Shown here one piece after another: positions 48,005 to 60,200 of a stretch of 64,000 nt of DNA; within the stretch, counting starts at the first letter, position 1; each line of letters starts with the position of its first letter. The notes below the pieces were generated by a model, which was given only the letters and a program-made list of their open reading frames with translations, did no database searches and was not told the origin of the DNA. The stretch lies in assembly GCF_020497125.1 (NCBI RefSeq), contig NC_059087.1, positions 18,199,925-18,263,924 on the forward strand, written 5' to 3'. Origin of the DNA: Mauremys mutica (lineage: Eukaryota > Chordata > Testudines > Geoemydidae). Made by a program: the position numbers and the translations under genes.

Positions 48005-48260
48005 CTCTGCTCAGCCCGGCGCCCGGCGGCTCCACGCACCCAACCAACCCGCCCGCTTCCGCAACCGACCGGCGCCCCGCTTCCGCATCCCGGCCAATCA
48101 TACGACGCCAGCACCGCAGCCTGCCAATCCCCGCCCGCCTCTCTTCCAACAGCGCCTCCGCATTGGGCCGCCACCTGCTGACCTCACAGAGCGTACACGA
48201 AGGAGGAGCCCATTGGCCTAGGGAAGATGCCAAAATAACCAATCAGAAGAGGCGGCGTGG
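48005..48260 (-). promoter_or_regulatory. SDF2L1: SDF2L1 promoter, CpG island with five CCAAT boxes
   Basis: CCAAT on the + strand at 48094-48098, 48124-48128 and 48239-48243, and ATTGG at 48162-48166 and 48212-48216, all within 150 bp of GC-rich DNA upstream of the start codon. SDF2L1 is a known unfolded-protein-response target driven by an ERSE (CCAAT-N9-CCACG). At the right spacing I find only partial matches: CCAGC after the 48094 box and CGGCG after the 48239 box. The exact start site is not visible. Confidence 0.7.
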
Positions 48261-48444
48261 CATCTCTCGGGGAACGGACCCAGAGGGAAGCTAAAAGTTG
48301 GAGTCCAAGGGAATTAGTCAGTGGGGCCTGCATGGGGGTAGGTGGGAGCTGACAGGTGGGTTGGACCTTGGATACCTGGGGCTGCCTCATGGCCAGTTAC
48401 TCCCGTTGCACTGGAACATCAGCATGCTACCATGAGTAGAGTTG

Positions 48445-48660
48445 ATCTGACATTTTTTATCCACTGAAAATTCCTGCCTTTCAAAAATAAACAACCCCTC
48501 CCCTCAAAAATGGAAATTTTCAGTTTTCATACAAAAAACCCAACACAAAACAAAAAAGATTTTTTTGAGGACAGCAAGCACCTTCTGCTAAAATACTTGT
48601 TTAATTGAAACCCCAATTTTTAGTTGCAAAAAATGTAAATGGAAAGTTTTTGACCAGCCC
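48445..48660. repeat. AT-rich interspersed repeat ending TTGACCAGCCCTA
   Basis: GAAAATTTCCATTTTTG-type self-complementary AT-rich sequence with the ending GACCAGCCCTA resembles the flanks seen near 56160-56270 and 57440-57600. It is probably one dispersed repeat family; class not determined. Confidence 0.4.
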
Positions 48661-50419
48661 TAATGATAAGGCGAAAACGGGACCCTCAAATGACCTGGCA
48701 ATGAGACTGGGCTATTAAATAACTTGGCATCCTGGAAATAACAGTTTCAAGAAGTTAAGTGAGCCTCTCTGCCGCATAGCTCTTGTCGTTCACAATGCCA
48801 CATTTAACAGGGCTGAAAAGAAAAGTCAAAATATTGTAACAGATTGGTTAGTATGTGTGTGTACCACTGCCCCTGTACTGGATAAAATCAGCTTCTCAAC
48901 CATGTGGCACAGCCAACATATTGCTAACAGCTAATAATGACTTCCATTCAGCTCAAGTGATTGTGTGCCTGTGCTTTTGGAGCAGAAATGTCACTTTTTT
49001 ATCCCAAGTGCTACTATGAAGTTATTGTAGCATAAAGCAATTATTAAATTATAACAACTATAACAGAAAAGTACTCCATATAGAAAGTAACTGGGACAAT
49101 GAATGAATCCTTTTTCACTCCTAGTGCAGTTCTGCAGACTGAAGCAAATTTTCTTTCCTTACATGGTTCTGGAAAGAAGAGGAATGTGTTTCTCATCACT
49201 TTATCTACAGGAGCAGCTGGGGCAAGAGGTGACACTGAGGGAACTATTATGTGGGCTGTCTTAGGTATGCATCTGATAGTGGATACAGGGCCTGTACAAC
49301 ATACCATGTTCACTGCTGGAAGCATGGTGAGAGGATGCCAAGCTACCAATTTAATGCTCCTATGAAGGCAACATAATTTTCTTGGGACAGAGCAAAAAGT
49401 CTCCAACCCTCCAAGCCACAAGGAGGTAAACAGGAATGGAATTGTATGTGTGCAACAGCTCAGAAGTGGGGCTCTGCTCTAAGTTATCCTGACCTGGATA
49501 GTTTGGGCAGCACATCACCACTTTGGGCTAATGAGAGCATCATGAGATACTCAGCTGACTCCATTTTCTACCAATGCTGAATGTGTCAAGCCCTTTGCTC
49601 CCCACATGATGCAACTCATTCATTCCTTCACTCAAAGGTTTGTTATTTGACTTGTTGATATTAACCTATGACATATGTAGAGAAGTGTCTCTGACTTTTG
49701 GTTCATGCATGTTCAAATTGCCTGTATTAAATTAAGCTTCAGTCCTAAATCTCCCTCAACCACAACTGTACCCCTGCTCCCCACACCATATCCATTTCTG
49801 TTAATCAGAAAATCATTTTCTATGGCTTGATGTTTGTGGCTGACCCAAAAGAATGCAAATGAATATGGTGCATTGTTTGGCACTTGAAACCTTATTTCTG
49901 TTTCTTCTAAGAGGCTTTCCTCTTCTTCTAAGACAACAGCTCACTTTTGTTACTGTTTTTTAAACAGGGAAAAACAGATGTCTGTGGTTGCCGTTTTAGC
50001 CATGGAAAATCAATCCTATGGGGCTTTAGCTGGCACCTGTTTATCTTTCTGGGAGGTCACTATCTCCCAGTGCATTTAGTACTGTTTATATGGTGCTCCC
50101 TACAATGTTTCAGTTGTACTTTAGAAACATAATTGGGTTAGAAAGGTTGCCAACAAAGAACCCCATTAGTGCCAAACAACAATGGCAATTAACAGCCACA
50201 TTATTGCTATAGGAGCTGTTGTTGTTTTTAGTAGGCTGCTGTGAGCTGCAGGTAAACTCTCCCCTGAAATTATATGATGGGGGTGGGATTGAGATATATG
50301 CTTCTTGGAGGGGAACATTATAATTTCTATTTTTTTTTATGCACATGAAACAAAAAACTCAGTGAAACTGAACCAGTATAACAGACCAGACCAGCAAACA
50401 GCTAGAATGCCTTAGGCCC
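48661..50419. other. Intergenic between SDF2L1 and the 1.8-kb repeat
   Basis: No recognised gene. A - strand frame of 125 codons (49044-49421) lacks any domain signature and overlaps an 88-codon + strand frame. Confidence 0.5.
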
Positions 50420-50422
50420 TTA

Positions 50423-52233
50423 AGCCTGGTCTACACTAGGCGTTTAAACCAGTTTTAGGAGCGTAAAACCGATTTAACGCCACACCCATCCACACTAAGA
50501 GGCCCTTTATAGCAGTATAAAGGGCTCTTTAAACCGGTTTCTGTACTCCTCCCTAACGAGAGGAGTAGCGCTAATATAGGTATTACCATATCGGATTAGG
50601 GTTAGTGTGGCCGCAGATCGACGGTATTGGCCTCCGGGCGGTATCCCACGGTGCACCACTGACCGCTCTGGACAGCAATCTGAACTCGGATGCAGTGGCC
50701 AGGTAGACAGGAAAAGCCCCGCGAACTTTTGAATATTTCCTGTTTGCCCAGCGTGGAGCTCCGATCAGCACGTGTGGTGATGCAGTTAAAAATCAAAATA
50801 AAGAAAGAGCTCCTGCATGGACGATGCGGACGTGATCGCTGTAAGGGCAGGCAAATCTGTTCTATCAGCGCTCCGTTACAGAAGACGAAATTCAAAATCA
50901 TTTTTTAAAAATCTCCAGACAGATGCCATAGCAGGGACTCAGCGCACTGCTGCGTGACAAGCGTAACGGAAAGCCAAAGAATCAAATGGACGCTCATGGA
51001 CTGGAGGACTCAAGCTATCCCACAGTTCCTGCAGTCTCTGAAAAGCATTTGCATTCTTGGCTGAGCTCCAAATGCTTCTAGGGTCAAAAACAGTGTCCGC
51101 GGTGGGTCAGGGCATAGCTAGGCAATTTACGCACCTGGTTACCATCCTCATCATAGCAACAGGGGGCTGAGCTCCATCAGCCCCCACCCTTCATGTGTAA
51201 AGAAAAGATTCAGTTGCCCCTGGACTAGGAGTGGGATGCTGGGCTCCTCTCCTACACACTGCTTAATGTCCTGTCTGGACTATCATAGCAGCTGGAGGCT
51301 GCCTTCCACTCATTTCTCACTAACAAGTCACTGTGTCATCACACAAGTGGGGGGACAATGCTATGGTAGCCCAGGAAGGCGGGGGGAAGAACAGAATGAA
51401 CAGGTGGGGTTGTTGCAGGAGCACCCCCTGTGAATAGCATACAGCTCATAATTTCTGCAGGATCTGACACAGAGCAGCTGTGCTCTCTGGTTTTGATATA
51501 CAGTGGTTCTCTAGTACACTTGCCCATATTCTAGGCAGGACTGATTCTATTTTTAGATACCAAAAAGGAGGGATTGACTCAGGGAGTCATTCCCAATTTT
51601 GGATTTTGCGCCCCTGGCTAAGAGCAGCCAGGGGCACTTATGACAGCAACAGATGGTGCAGTGCAAAAGGACTGGTAACCATGATCATCTTTTTACCAAT
51701 TTATGGATTGGTAGATGGTACAGTATGGCTGGTAACCATCTCTGCTGTCATGCAAAAGCAAAAGCATGCTGCTGTGTAGCGCTGCTGAATAGCCTCTGTC
51801 AGCGGCATCTAGTACACGTACGGTGACAGTCACAAAAGGCAAAACAGGCTCCATGATTGCCATGCTATGGCATCTGCCAGGGCAATCCAGGGAAAAAAGG
51901 CGCGAAATGCTTGTCTGCCGTTGCTTTCCCAGAGGAAGGAGTGACTGACGACATTTACCCAGAACCACCCGCGACAATGATTTTTGCCCCATCAGGCACT
52001 GGGATCTCAACCCGAAAATTCCAAGGGGCGGGGGAGGCTGCAGGAACTATGGGATAGCTATGGAATAGCTACCCACAGTGCAATGCTCCAGAAGTCGATG
52101 CTAGCCTCGGACCGTGGACGCACACCACCGATTTAATGTGTTTAGTGTGGCCGCGCGCACTCGATTTTATACAATCTGTTTTACAAAACCAGTTTATGCA
52201 AATTCGGAATAGTCCCGTAGTGTAGACGTACCC
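50423..52233. mobile_element. 1.8-kb inverted-repeat DNA transposon remnant, PIF/Harbinger-like
   Basis: The left end (AGCCTGGTCTACACTAGGCG, then TTTAAACCAGTTTTA) and the right end (CAGTTTATGCAAATTCGG...GTAGTGTAGACGTACCC) are inverted around GTCTACACTA. The flanks are TTA on both sides (50420-50422, 52234-52236), the duplication size of PIF/Harbinger elements. Internal landmarks such as GCTATCCCACAGTTCCTGCAG, CAGCTGTGCTCTCTGG and ACTATGGGATAGCTATGGAATAGC recur in turtle genomes as I recall. Frames are broken and no transposase domain is readable. Confidence 0.65.
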
Positions 52234-52236
52234 TTA

Positions 52237-53200
52237 GTCACTTAACCTTACAGTCCTTAGGCTGTAGTCTTGATTTTCAGAGATACTAAGCACTCACAAC
52301 TTTCTTTCCACTGCACTTGTGGCTAGTGAGCACCCATGAAAATCAGGCCGTAATTGACTTTGCAGTAGGAATCAGTCATGGATTAGAAGTGCAGGGACCC
52401 ATAAGATACCGGGGCGTATCTTGCGAGGAGTATTCTGGCACAAAGCACTGTATTTTACAAGAGGATTTCCCTTTCTATTATATTGGTCTTTGTGAAACAA
52501 GCTTTGAGCTTTCTGTTTAGTATGCATGACAAAAGCACTAATTGACAATGAGGCTAACATGGCAGGCAGCTCTCACCAAATTGTACCCATTTAGCTGGAC
52601 TCATGACACTTCATACACAAGTGCTTGGGCATGAAGAATGTGATAGGACTCTTGGCTTCTAGTCCTCAGATTGCTGCTAAATCTGAGGCAAGACATTCAG
52701 AGCCTCATCCAAAGCCTGTTGAGGTCAGTGGGTGTAAATTAGGAGTCATTCCACTGAAATCAGTGAAATTACAGTGGGGAGAAGGAAATTACTCCCCTAA
52801 CTGTTCTATGGCTCACTACATCTATTTTCCTTTGTTGCCTTCTTTTCCCCCACATTGATAAACTGGTTGTAATGATGCTTCTCCAGATTGAGTACCGTAA
52901 TTTTATTATCTCACTTCATTTATCATAATGAGGCCCTGATCTCAGCTATGGCTCTAAGCACTGCAGTACCACAAATAATAAATAATAGTAATAATCATAA
53001 TAGGAGTCAATCACCCAAGGAGAGCTAGATATAGTTAGAAGAAAGGGTAGATTGCAAAGAATTTTTGGAAATGTATAGCTCCCTGCCCCCTAACAGATAT
53101 GTCATTTGTGGAGTGGGGGCCGATAATAGGTATTCAGGTGTGTTAACAATACATGTAAATAAATAGAAAAAATTTGACAATAAAATACAAATATATTTGT
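52237..53200. other. Intergenic, CCDC116 3' flank
   Basis: No gene. A small inverted MITE-like block (CAGTGGGTGTAAATTAGGAG / ATTCCACTGAAATCAGTG) lies near 52725-52770. Confidence 0.45.
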
Positions 53201-53206
53201 TTTATT
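53201..53206 (-). terminator. CCDC116: CCDC116 polyadenylation signal
   Basis: AATAAA on the - strand lies only 17 nt after the stop codon. If used, the 3' UTR is about 35-45 nt, unusually short. Confidence 0.55.
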
Positions 53207-53222
53207 TTAAACTGGTAGGGTT

Positions 53223-54263
53223 TCAGATTTTGGGGAGAACAGTTGATGATTTTCGGCTGCTGTCCCCTGTGATGCTAGTCCTTTGAGAAAATGAGGATTG
53301 CCTTAGAGATTCTACAGAATTCTGGCCTTCAGTGTCTGGTAAAATAGTCGATGATTTTCTATTGCTCCCCTCCATGATACTAGTCCTTCGAGAAGATGAG
53401 GTTTGCCATAGAGGTTCTACAGAATTCTGGCCTTCAGTGTCAAGTAAAACAGTTGACGATTTTCGGCTGCTCTCCCTGGTGATGCTAGTCCTTCTAGAAG
53501 ATGAGGCTTCCCAAAGAGGTTCTACAGAATCCTGGGCTTCCGTGTCTGGTAAAACTGTCGGTGATTTTCTGTTGCTCTCACTGGTGATGCTAGCCCTTCG
53601 AGAAGACAAGGATTGCCTAGAAGATTCTATAGAATTCTGTCCCTCAGTGTCCAGTAAAACAGCAGATAACTTTCTCTGGCTATCAATGGGAATGATAGAC
53701 TTTCTAGAAAATGACATTTGTCTTAAGGCTTCAACAGAATCCAGACCTTGCAAATCCTCTCCACTTTGTGGTATATCATCAGGGAATTTTAGAGGAACTA
53801 TTTCAGTTATTTCTGGCAGAGAAGAGATGTTTTGTTCAGTGGGTTTCTCAATTAATTTTACCTTGCCAGTGATCATTTTTGGTTTAGAATGAGCGGTTTT
53901 TTTGTCACCACTCTTTGAACTAAGCTTTTGGGGTTTAGTGGGTCTTTTTGCATTTACCTGCTGATATACTTCAGCCCAATCAATCTGTGATGATAACCTT
54001 ATGCCGCTGCCTTTTAATTTTTTAAAGCCAAACATTATCTCAAGGAGTACCTTTGTTACAGGAACTGAAATAAACCCAAGTTTCTCTGACAATGACTTTT
54101 CATAGTTATACTTGTACAATACATGTTTGGCTGCATTTTCAACAAGAAAGTCAACAATCTCCTCTTGTCTTCTGTAAAGCTTGCCTTTCAAGTGTCCACC
54201 TGATAGATCTGTTTTTAAAATCTGTCCGTAAAACTGATGTCTTGAAAGAAAACGACCAGTAGA
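53223..54263 (-). CDS. CCDC116: CCDC116 coding exon C (C-terminal domain and 35-residue repeats)
   Basis: 1041 nt with stop. The acceptor TTATGGATAG is preceded by a pyrimidine tract. The frame is open upstream of 54191 and adds STGRFLSRHQFYG and following residues, matching phase 0 of exon B. The conserved domain (LYRRQEEIVDFLVENAAKHV...FGFKKLKGSGIRLSSQIDWA) is followed by a Lys-rich linker and the 35-residue tandem repeats. Confidence 0.88.
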   Translation of the reverse strand, partial: STGRFLSRHQFYGQILKTDLSGGHLKGKLYRRQEEIVDFLVENAAKHVLYKYNYEKSLSEKLGFISVPVTKVLLEIMFGFKKLKGSGIRLSSQIDWAEVYQQVNAKRPTKPQKLSSKSGDKKTAHSKPKMITGKVKLIEKPTEQNISSLPEITEIVPLKFPDDIPQSGEDLQGLDSVEALRQMSFSRKSIIPIDSQRKLSAVLLDTEGQNSIESSRQSLSSRRASITSESNRKSPTVLPDTEAQDSVEPLWEASSSRRTSITRESSRKSSTVLLDTEGQNSVEPLWQTSSSRRTSIMEGSNRKSSTILPDTEGQNSVESLRQSSFSQRTSITGDSSRKSSTVLPKI

Positions 54264-57200
54264 CTATCCATAATTTCAGTAAGCAAAACAGGAAAAAGGG
54301 TTAGTCATTACAAAGTCTATTTAATAGCAACATTTTAAATGTAAAATTTAGTAAGTTAACAGTGTTTTAAACCTATGGGGCCCAACTCTGCAGCCACTCA
54401 CTAGTATATCTCCATGGATTTCCATAGAGCTAGTCTTGATTTATACCAATTTGAGAGCAGAATCAAGCCCTTTGGGCCAAGTTCTGCTCTCTGTTAGGTG
54501 TAAATTGAAATGAATAGTTAGTCTGGATTTCCACCAGCCTAACTGCAAATAGCATTTGTTCTATCAGCTGTGCATATTTTGCAGCAGATCCAATGTGAAG
54601 GGAATCATCCAAATTTTGGTTTTGATTGCTGTATGTATTTGATTTCCTTTTTGCTATTTGAAGGTGGGGGAATGCAACATATTGGGCCAGATTTTTAAAG
54701 GTATTTAGGCCCCTAAAGATGCAGATGGGCACCTGGTGGGATTTGCACAAGTGAGGCACCTACCTCCCACTGATTTCAATGGGAGTGAGGACACCTTTAA
54801 AAATCTGGCTCATTTGTGATCTGCATGAGTGTGATATGCTACGTACCTTCTTAGGACACTTTCCTTTACATATTTACATTAGAAAATTACTAAGAATTTG
54901 TTTTCAGACATTGTCATTTCATCTGCTGCTGTGAAGTAGTTTTGCTGCGATGAGCCTGTCATTTGGATTCAAGATGAAACCATCACTCCTACTATTTAGT
55001 CAAAGTGTTCATATGTTTGGTCCCATTATTTTACATTATATTCAGGGATTCCCCTCCTTCTCCCTTCCCTGTCCCAATCCCTTTTGACTTTACAAACCCT
55101 TTTATATTTTCTAATTCTTGTAAGAATGTGGCATAAAAGCCATTTGTGGTAGGGACAGACAAACTTATTTGACCTATTTTCAAAAATCATGGACTCCAAG
55201 TTCGTCTCAGACTCAAATGTTAATGGGTTTGCATTGTATGTAGGAGAGACTATGAGGAAGAGGAGGGGGAATGGAGTAAAATCAACTGTAAATGAACATT
55301 AATTAACTTAAAATATAGAAAGGTTTGGACATTTTGACTTAAGGGTAGCTAAATCTTGGTCCAGTTGGACTCTAGTGCAGTGGTTCCCGAATTCTATTGG
55401 TATATGTACACTTCCTTAAAAACACTGATGTTTGAAGTGCTTACCACATGTACATTTCTCCTTTTTGTGCACATACATTTTAGCCTTAATAGGCTTAATG
55501 TAAGTATTTATGGATTCACAGTAAAATAAGTTTTGAATTTGGCTGGTGGAGATCTGCCTGGGGCAAATTAGAAGAGAAGACAGTTTGCCTGAGGGAGTCT
55601 GGGTGGAAGAGTTAGAGACCTTGAGGTTTAAAGCTTGTAGGGAATTTTCTGACAAAACCATTATTCATCAGAAAAGGCCAGTTTGTCAAAACTGAAACTT
55701 ATAATAATAATAAAAATAACTTTCCATGGGAACATATCAGTTTCAACAAAACTTTTGCTGGGAAAGATTTTGCAAATCCAGGATGGAATTTCTGGTCAAA
55801 ACCAGACAGACAGAGACAGAGAGAGAGACCAACCTCATGATAACCTGGTGGCAAGGGCACTCACTTGAAATGTAGGAGACCCAAGTTCAGGTCCCTGCTC
55901 TACTGCATATTTGATTTATACCATGCTGAACAATTGCACCTGACGATATTGAGAAAGTCCCACCCCCTGAATAGTCTGTGGCCAGGGGACTCACCTTGGG
56001 TGTGGAAGATACAGGTACAAATCCCTGGTCTGGCTGATTCAGACCAGGGACTTGAACCTAGGTTGTGCACATCACAGGTGAATGCCCTGTTCACAGGCTG
56101 TTGGCTAATCTGAGCGGAGGCAGAGGTTTCTCACTTTGTTGTTGTGGGACAGTTTTATGTGAGTGTTTGAAAGTTCTCAGTTTTGTCCTGATGTGGAATA
56201 TGAAAATTTTTGAAATCCCAAAAAATGTCACGAGATATGAATAGCATTTCTTGGCTAGCTCTAATGAGGTTAGACTTATGTTAGTGGTTCCAGCTGGAGT
56301 GCAGGAGAGCTCTGGTGCTGTGTGGGTGCACAGCCTCTGGATTCTCTCTGGATTGTCTTTCCTACATGTCTCCTCCTCCTGTCCTCACAATTCTTTCCTC
56401 TTGGTTAAGGGATTCCACAGCTCTTCTCCATGGGGCTGTGCTGTGATTCAAACAGGTTTCCTCACAGTATCCAGGTTCCAGCCTCATTCCATTAAACCTC
56501 CCTTGGTCTCATTCATTTCTTCCCTTTGGTGTAGGCCCCCATAGTCCTTCTCAGTCTCCCTTCTGTTTCTAGGTCACATCCCAGGGAACCTGAACTCCGA
56601 CTTGTTGCTCCCCTGTAATTCTCCTCTCCAAGTGGCCTGCCCGCTGTCTCCTCCTGGGAGCCATCTAACATCAAGGTTTTATCATGTTAAGGTGATAGCT
56701 ACCTGATTAACACCTGGTCCTATTCCCCAGCTAGTCTACCGCTCCCTTGAAAACCTTTTTCCTTAAAGGGGTCATGTGATGGAGTAAAGGGTGCCTGGCC
56801 TTAGCTCCCCCCACACTTTTTAGAGGGGACAGACCACCCTGTTACAGTGTATCACTTCCAACAAGACCACCTACCACAGTTTGGGAATCCCTGATACAGG
56901 GTAAAACTCCAGTTGACTTTAGTGGGACTAAGATTTAGCCTTAAATGCATATTTAGGTCCTGATCCTGCAAGATACTCCACCCAGGTGGACCCTGCACCT
57001 ATGCAGAGTCCCACTGAAGTCACTGGGACACTGAAAAGACTCAGGAGTCTACCCACATGCATTTCCTTGCAGAATCAGGGCCCTAGTTTAACATTTTCAT
57101 AGTGGAAAATCAGCCATTTAATATTAAACCCAACGTGACAGTAAAAGCCACCACAATCATCACCAAAGGCCAACTCCTCCCTTCATTTACACTGTGCAGC

Positions 57201-60200
57201 TTCCTGCCCTTCTCCTGGACCAGGTTCTGATCTCATTTACCAAAGTCCCTGATCCAGAGTGGGAATTAGGAACTGAGTCTCCCACATCCCAAGTGAGTGC
57301 TCTGAGCATTGAGATATAAGGTTAAAGGGGTGGAGGCACCACTAACACCATTTCCTCAATTTTGTGAATGGCTCCAAAGTCCGCTTGTAAATCCAGCCCT
57401 TTGTTTCCAAATTTCCCTTGCCTTTATTTAAAACAAAAAAGCCTGAAATCTAAATGAAATGTTTAGTTTGGGGCTGAGTTTTGTTCAATTCAGAATTAAA
57501 ACTTTTCTGACTTTTTGATTCACTGAAAATTCCAACAAGTTTTGGTTTCGGGTTGACACCAAATAATTTTTTTTTCCAATTTTTCAGAACTGCCAGCAAC
57601 CCAAAAAATCAGTTGTTCACACAACTCTGCTCCTGCGTGGCTGAAGTATGAGGACTGCATAGTGAGCTCTGTGAGCTCTCCTAAATTGAACACAGTCCTA
57701 TAATGACTGAATCTGAGTTTCGAGTCCCCGCTGTTCAAGTGGGCATGAAATTAGGCAAAATGAGTTCATTCATCCCTGATTCTTAAATAGACCTCATACA
57801 CTATGAAGTAGATATAAACAGCACCAAGCACTATGGAATGATAACAATACTGAAGTATTCTACAGATATATGATTATAAATCATTTTGGTTGAGCTAAAA
57901 AAAGCAAAGGTACCTGGGAAAATGAAAGTTCCTCTTCTGCCATTGCCGGTTTCTTTGGCTTAGGCTTAGGAAGTGGGGGTGGCACATATTTCGGTTTGGG
58001 AGGAGGTTTCTCAACTGGTGGACGAGGCTTGGATTTAGGGAGTGGGGGCGGTACATATTTTGCTTTGGGTGGAGGTGCCTCTTCTACTGCCCTAGGCTTG
58101 GATTTAGGAAGTGGGGGTGGCACATATTTTGGTTTCGATGGAGGTTTCTCAAGTGGAGATTTTGACTTGGATTTATGAAGTGACTGTGGTCCATGTTTTG
58201 ATTTTTGTGTAGATTCTTTTAATGTCTTCTCTCTTGTCTGTGACTTGGATTCCTTTCCCTCCTCTGTCTTTTCCTCCTCTGTCTTTCCCTCCTCTACATT
58301 TTCTGAAGCTGTTTGAGTCGACTCATCTATATTTCCAGGTGAAGAACCACATGGCTGGGAATCACCAGTAATGCCAGAGTCATCGGCCATGTTAAATAAA
58401 GGGGATCCGTCTTTCTTTGTTGTATTCAATAATTCTAGAATGGCCTGATTTACAATATCTTGAAGAGCAGAGACTAATTTATTTTCTTCTAAGAAATCCA
58501 GGGGTTCAAATGGCTGCTGACCAGGATAACAGAGAGCAGTATCGGATGGAGTGGGTCGTTTCTGGACATTTGTGATTTCTTTTTCAATGTATTTAGTATC
58601 AAAAGATGAGTCTTTCTCAAACTGAGACTTATCTTTCTTCTTAATCTTAGAGAAAAAATCTGATGTAGCTCGTTGTTCATGGAGGCCAACAGAAGACTTT
58701 GCCAATTGTGCCCAAATGTGAAAGTGTTCTTGACGGAAATAATAATCAGCTGATTTTTCTGTAACACTCTGTAACAGAACAAAAAGAAGGTGAAGATCTG
58801 AAAAGAGTAAATAATGTAATGGATAAAAGCAAAAGGAAGCATTAGGACATTTTAGCAAAGGAAGGAAAAGAGTTAAGGTTTCAATAGACAAATCCCATTT
58901 CAGATTTGAGAGATGGGTCCTTGAATCTGAACCCCTGTGAAATTCAGGGAAGACTGGAGTTTAATCCTTGTATCTGAACCTGTCCTTTTCAAATATTGGT
59001 TCTGGGATGGATCCAAAACCAGAGAGACCTATTTTCTGTTTGAATGCAACACAACTCTTATGAGAACATTCCCATGAACTGGCTGCATGTAGGGTGGAAT
59101 TGTTCTTCTGAGAACAGCTGCTGTCATGAGACTTCCAGCACTTAGGTTTAAAATTGCAAGATAGCAGTACAATAAAATCCAAGCCTGAACTGCAGCTTTC
59201 ATTCAGCCTCATGCTCTGTTACCAACTTTTGCAATTTTATCACAAATCTTGCGATATTTGGTATTATGCTTGAAGCCCCAGCTCCTGGATTCATGTGAAT
59301 ACAGGAGAAGTTGAGATTTCATATTTTTAAATAAGTAATTTTGTAGCATCATGGTTGTAGAGAAAAGACTGAAAATGTGACCCACATACACCCTAAAGAA
59401 ACCAGAAGGCAAATAAAAAGAATCCCAAATTAATTATATGTGATTTTTAGGTACATGATTCATGGTTTCTGAACCATTGGGCTAGCAATGCTGCCCACAC
59501 CTGAACCTTTAGAGTAAATCAGATCCAGACCCAAACTCCACTTTCTTGGCCCAATTCCAATTTATGTCCTCATTTTACAGTTTATAGCACCAGTTAGCTT
59601 CATTGGGACTACTCGAAGTGCATACTGTGGTGAAGGGAAAAGCAGTGGAACACTCATCCAGGGGAACTCTGCAGTTCCACAACAGATGTGAGCAAAGGAA
59701 GGGCCCCCAAGCCAGCTCAGGAGATGAGCAGCAGCCCACATCTGTAGTGCAGACCACAGTCCCTTCCATGACTGTGCAGCCCAGGCCAGGACTAGGGAGC
59801 CTTCTGTGGTGACATGAGGCAGTACACACTGTGCTTAGTGAGGCTGGAAGCTGGAAAGCAAAGTGGGTAAGGTTGCCCAATGTTTTCTATTATAAGACCC
59901 TGTTTTCAGTGGTTTATAATTTTGCCAAACTTTCACCATTCAGGCTGAAATTTTCCATGGTTGGTGTCTGCCTCAGGATGAATTATTTTTAGAAAATTTC
60001 GACAAAAAAGATTCAGCCATTTCTCAGAATGAGATTAGGAAAAAATATGCTGTTTTGCCCCTATTAGAAAATTAATACAGCTGTTTCATTGACAAGTTCT
60101 AGCATCTTCATGTTTTGGAGAAGAAACCTGAAGTTTGGCCAGGGAAGGGGGACCTTGGTGTCAGGGACATGCCTTTTGCTGTCCCCGTGAAAATACACCC

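Noticed and set aside
47850..48242. Alternative frames of 93-130 codons around SDF2L1 exon 1
   Set aside because: They overlap the true exon in other frames within GC-rich promoter DNA.
53332..53892. 186-codon + strand frame
   Set aside because: It is the antisense shadow of the CCDC116 35-residue repeats.
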